A DNA stretch of 53,647 nt from Candidatus Sulfopaludibacter sp. SbA3 (lineage in GTDB: Bacteria > Acidobacteriota > Terriglobia > Bryobacterales > Bryobacteraceae): the NCBI GenBank assembly GCA_945893365.1, contig CAMDED010000038.1, positions 1 to 53,647 of the forward strand, read 5' to 3'. The position numbers and the translations under genes are program-made. Position 1 is the first letter of the stretch. Each line of letters opens with the position of its first letter. Positions 51,612 to 53,647 of this stretch are shown here, piece by piece. The notes beneath the pieces are model-generated. The model made no database searches. It was not told the DNA's origin and saw only the letters and a program-made list of their open reading frames with translations.

Positions 51612-53033
51612 CTACACCTTAGCCTTCGCCGCCGTCCAGCCGCGGTCGAGCACGCCTCGCATCCTCCGCAGAAGGCCGGCGTGTTCCGTCTTTCGCGCCA
51701 GGTTCGTGTACTCCTTCGGATCCGTCTTGTGGTCGAACAATTCTTCATCCGGGTGCGGCCCCGTCCACCGGATGTAGCAATAGCGGTCGGTACGCACGGC
51801 CCTCCCGACGATGCCCTCCGGCGCGGCCATTTGCGTAAACGCGGCCGATTTCCAGGAACGCGAGGGATTCTCGAGGAGCGGCATCAAGCTCTGCCCTTCC
51901 AGGTGCGGCGGAAGAGGCATTCCACCGATCTGCGCAACCGTCGGATAGATATCGATGAACTCCACTAGCGACCGGCAGGCCCTGCCGCGCGCCTTGCGCC
52001 CGGGCGCCGCAACGATGAGCGGAGCCTTCGCCGACTCCTCAAACAAACTCCGCTTGTGCCAGCGGTGATGCTCGCCGAGATGATAGCCGTGATCGCCCCA
52101 GAATACGATCGCGGTCTTCTCCATGAGTTTGAGTTTGTCGAGCGCGGCCAGCACGCGCCCAACCTGCCAGTCCATGTAGGAGATGGTCGCGTAGTAGGAA
52201 CGGATCGCCTCGCGCTTTCCATTCTCGTCCATACCCATGTCGTTCGCGCGCGTGTTGATGGCGATTTCGCTTGCTTTCGGAATGTCATCGCGGTCGTTCG
52301 GTGGGTTCACCACGGGACGGATTGCACCCATAGGATACATGTCGAAGAACCGCGAGGGCGCGACGTTCGGCACATGCGGGCGCAAAAAGCCAAGCCCGAT
52401 GAATACAGGCTTGCCCCGATTCTTCTCGAACGTTTCGATGGCAAGTTCGGCGGCCCGGTCGTCGGCCTGATCTTTACCGTCCCCGCTAAATGAGATCCAC
52501 TGCCAGGCCGCGCCGCCGCTGGTCTTGATCGAGTGCCGCTCGCCTTCGGTGTGCTGTTCCTTGCCCGGGGGGCTGACGGCGGCGTCCCAGGATGGCGGAT
52601 CGTCCCACTTGTCGGTGCCTACCGATGCGGGAACGTCCATGTGGTACATCTTCCCGTAGCGGTGCGAGGTGTAGCCGTTCCGGCGGAACAGTTGGGGCAG
52701 CGTCGTTACGTCGGGCCGCGTGTCGCGAATCGCGATTTGGTTCTCGAAGATTTTCGTCGAGTCCGGCCGCAGTCCGCTGAGCAGAGACGTCCGGCTGGGA
52801 CCGCATAGCGGGAATTGACAGTAAGCGCGTTCGAAGCGCACGCCCATCGACGCGATGCGGTCGACATTCGGCGACTTTACGATGGGGTGGCCGAAACAGC
52901 CGAGATTGCTATTGCAATCGTCGGCGGCGATGAAGAGAATGTGCGGTCTCTCCGGCGCGGTTTTCTTGCCGAGCAAAATGTAAGGAGCGGCAAGGGCGGC
53001 GGTGGAAAAGAATGAGCGGCGGGTCGGGGACAT
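51612..53033 (-). CDS. Type I sulfatase (iduronate-2-sulfatase-like), exported
   Basis: A 473-residue sulfatase. The start region (SPTRRSFFSTAALAAPYILL) has an RR-x-FF twin-arginine-like signal. The metal site begins with HILFIAADDCN (Asp38, Asp39). The formylglycine motif is Cys77 in CGPSRTSLLSG (C-x-P-S-R, intact). Later metal residues lie in VFWGDHGYHLGEHHRWHKRS, the iduronate-2-sulfatase pattern. It hydrolyses sulfate esters, probably of polysaccharides. It needs a formylglycine-generating enzyme; the FGE-like protein at 36628 lacks the needed cysteines. TACAAT lies seven bases before the ATG. The longer open frame upstream is discarded. Confidence 0.92.
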   Translation of the reverse strand: MSPTRRSFFSTAALAAPYILLGKKTAPERPHILFIAADDCNSNLGCFGHPIVKSPNVDRIASMGVRFERAYCQFPLCGPSRTSLLSGLRPDSTKIFENQIAIRDTRPDVTTLPQLFRRNGYTSHRYGKMYHMDVPASVGTDKWDDPPSWDAAVSPPGKEQHTEGERHSIKTSGGAAWQWISFSGDGKDQADDRAAELAIETFEKNRGKPVFIGLGFLRPHVPNVAPSRFFDMYPMGAIRPVVNPPNDRDDIPKASEIAINTRANDMGMDENGKREAIRSYYATISYMDWQVGRVLAALDKLKLMEKTAIVFWGDHGYHLGEHHRWHKRSLFEESAKAPLIVAAPGRKARGRACRSLVEFIDIYPTVAQIGGMPLPPHLEGQSLMPLLENPSRSWKSAAFTQMAAPEGIVGRAVRTDRYCYIRWTGPHPDEELFDHKTDPKEYTNLARKTEHAGLLRRMRGVLDRGWTAAKAKV

Positions 53034-53040
53034 GGAAGTT

Positions 53041-53046
53041 ATTGTA
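53041..53046 (-). promoter_or_regulatory. -10 hexamer TACAAT, leaderless sulfatase start
   Basis: On the minus strand TACAAT is followed by seven bases and the ATG at 53033. There is no Shine-Dalgarno sequence. Confidence 0.45.
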
Positions 53047-53529
53047 TGTCCTGCAACTGCCGGCGCGGCGGGGGGCCTCGTCGTTAGGCGGAGATCTCGC
53101 CGGCAATCCGGTACTTGCAGAGGCGTTCCAGCGCAACCGAGGCTAACGGGACCGATTGCCCGCTTGTTCATTGTGGGCGAGCTCCGCGCAGTGCAGGACA
53201 TCGTTTCGCCGCTCCAGGACGATTACGAATCTCCGCCGGCGGTCCGTGAAGACCTGCCCCGGAAGCATGGTGTTCGAGACCGAAGGCGATGGGCTTGGGG
53301 AGTGCTAGCCCGACTTTCGCAAAACTAAGGCCATGTTCTTCGCCAGAGGGCTGTAAACAGTGATCCAAACGCAATTCCAAGACTAGATGAAACAATCGCT
53401 AGTCTCCCACGCCGTTCTTTAGTAGGATTTTGTCGCGCCAAGCCATTATTACAGTGCTTTGGCTCATGGGCGTAAGGCCGCAAACGCCGAGTATCAAACA
53501 CAGCGCGGCATAGCCGCAACCAAACACTG

Positions 53530-53599
53530 ATGGCGTTTTCCGTTTCCCTATGATGTTGGTTGTTGGAAGACTGACATCGCAAAGAAAGGAAAACGCCAT
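53530..53599. repeat. 12-bp inverted repeat forming a 70-base hairpin
   Basis: ATGGCGTTTTCC (53530-53541) and GGAAAACGCCAT (53588-53599) are perfect reverse complements. Inside them GATGT and ACATC can also pair, so a long interrupted stem is possible. It could be a small miniature element, an RNA hairpin or the end of an element that continues outside the window. Confidence 0.5.
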
Positions 53600-53647
53600 G
53601 ACGAGTTTATCTCGAAATACGAGAGCCAGATTGGGGGAGTGATCTCG

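Larger units (their letters stand above)
53034..53647. other. Terminal region with no supported gene
   Basis: About 614 bases. The reading frames here lack family features. The first part is the upstream region of the sulfatase gene. The last 120 bases are AT-richer and contain the long hairpin at 53530-53599. A gene could begin beyond the window edge. Confidence 0.45.

Noticed and set aside
53034-53201. N-terminal extension of the sulfatase
   Set aside because: The extra residues show no homology, while the ATG at 53033 begins a twin-arginine-like signal and has a -10 hexamer at leaderless spacing.

Overview
The window looks like chromosomal DNA of an acidobacterium of the Solibacter/Bryobacterales type. 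This is inferred from GC-rich, densely packed genes, two Oar-like TonB-dependent receptors with carboxypeptidase-regulatory N-termini, a protein with the von Willebrand-like domain named after Acidobacteria, several DinB-fold proteins, and an arylsulfatase next to regulatory and transport genes. No rRNA, tRNA or CRISPR array was seen.

Layout. 257-3393: lytic transglycosylase, hybrid sensor kinase, secreted DinB-like protein. 3498-4098: decayed IS110-type transposase. 4155-7692: an apparently complete 3.5-kb IS1595-family transposon with terminal inverted repeats and an exact 8-bp target duplication. It carries a three-gene HEPN operon and a frameshifted Ntn-hydrolase-like gene as passengers. 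7760-10929: MrfA/YprA-like helicase, zinc-ribbon protein and DinB protein in one operon. 10983-11417: IS3 remnant. 11418-16102: Oar-like receptor followed by an AhpD-like gene in which a UGA codon replaces the second active-site cysteine and is followed by a SECIS-like hairpin (a probable selenoprotein), with a normal CxxC paralogue on the other side of the receptor. 16242-19529: STAND NTPase with nine 39-residue repeats. 19660-29454: second TonB receptor, DUF4864 protein, PQQ-type propeller, dienelactone hydrolase, VOC protein and an MFS/TPR/membrane-protein operon. 29531-36573: der, tex, an efflux adaptor lipoprotein, the VWFA-like protein and two small envelope proteins. 36628-41636: FGE-fold protein, ISNCY scrap, pntAA-pntAB-pntB and rlmA. 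41665-46903: unknown protein, nucleotidyltransferase/TIM-barrel pair, carD and a CPA2 antiporter. 47076-51302: ammonium-transporter operon with three small membrane proteins and a TPR protein, preceded by a structured leader and a GAF-GAF-ANTAR gene. 51612-53033: sulfatase.

Working together. The clearest functional groups are the transhydrogenase operon, the Amt operon with a likely RNA-binding antiterminator, and the receptor/AhpD-like redox cluster. The transposon is the main accessory region. Many genes have a -10-like hexamer 6-8 bases before the start codon and no Shine-Dalgarno sequence, which suggests frequent leaderless transcription.

Limits. All family calls come from reading motifs by eye. 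Start codons are inferred from signal peptides, Shine-Dalgarno sequences and spacing.
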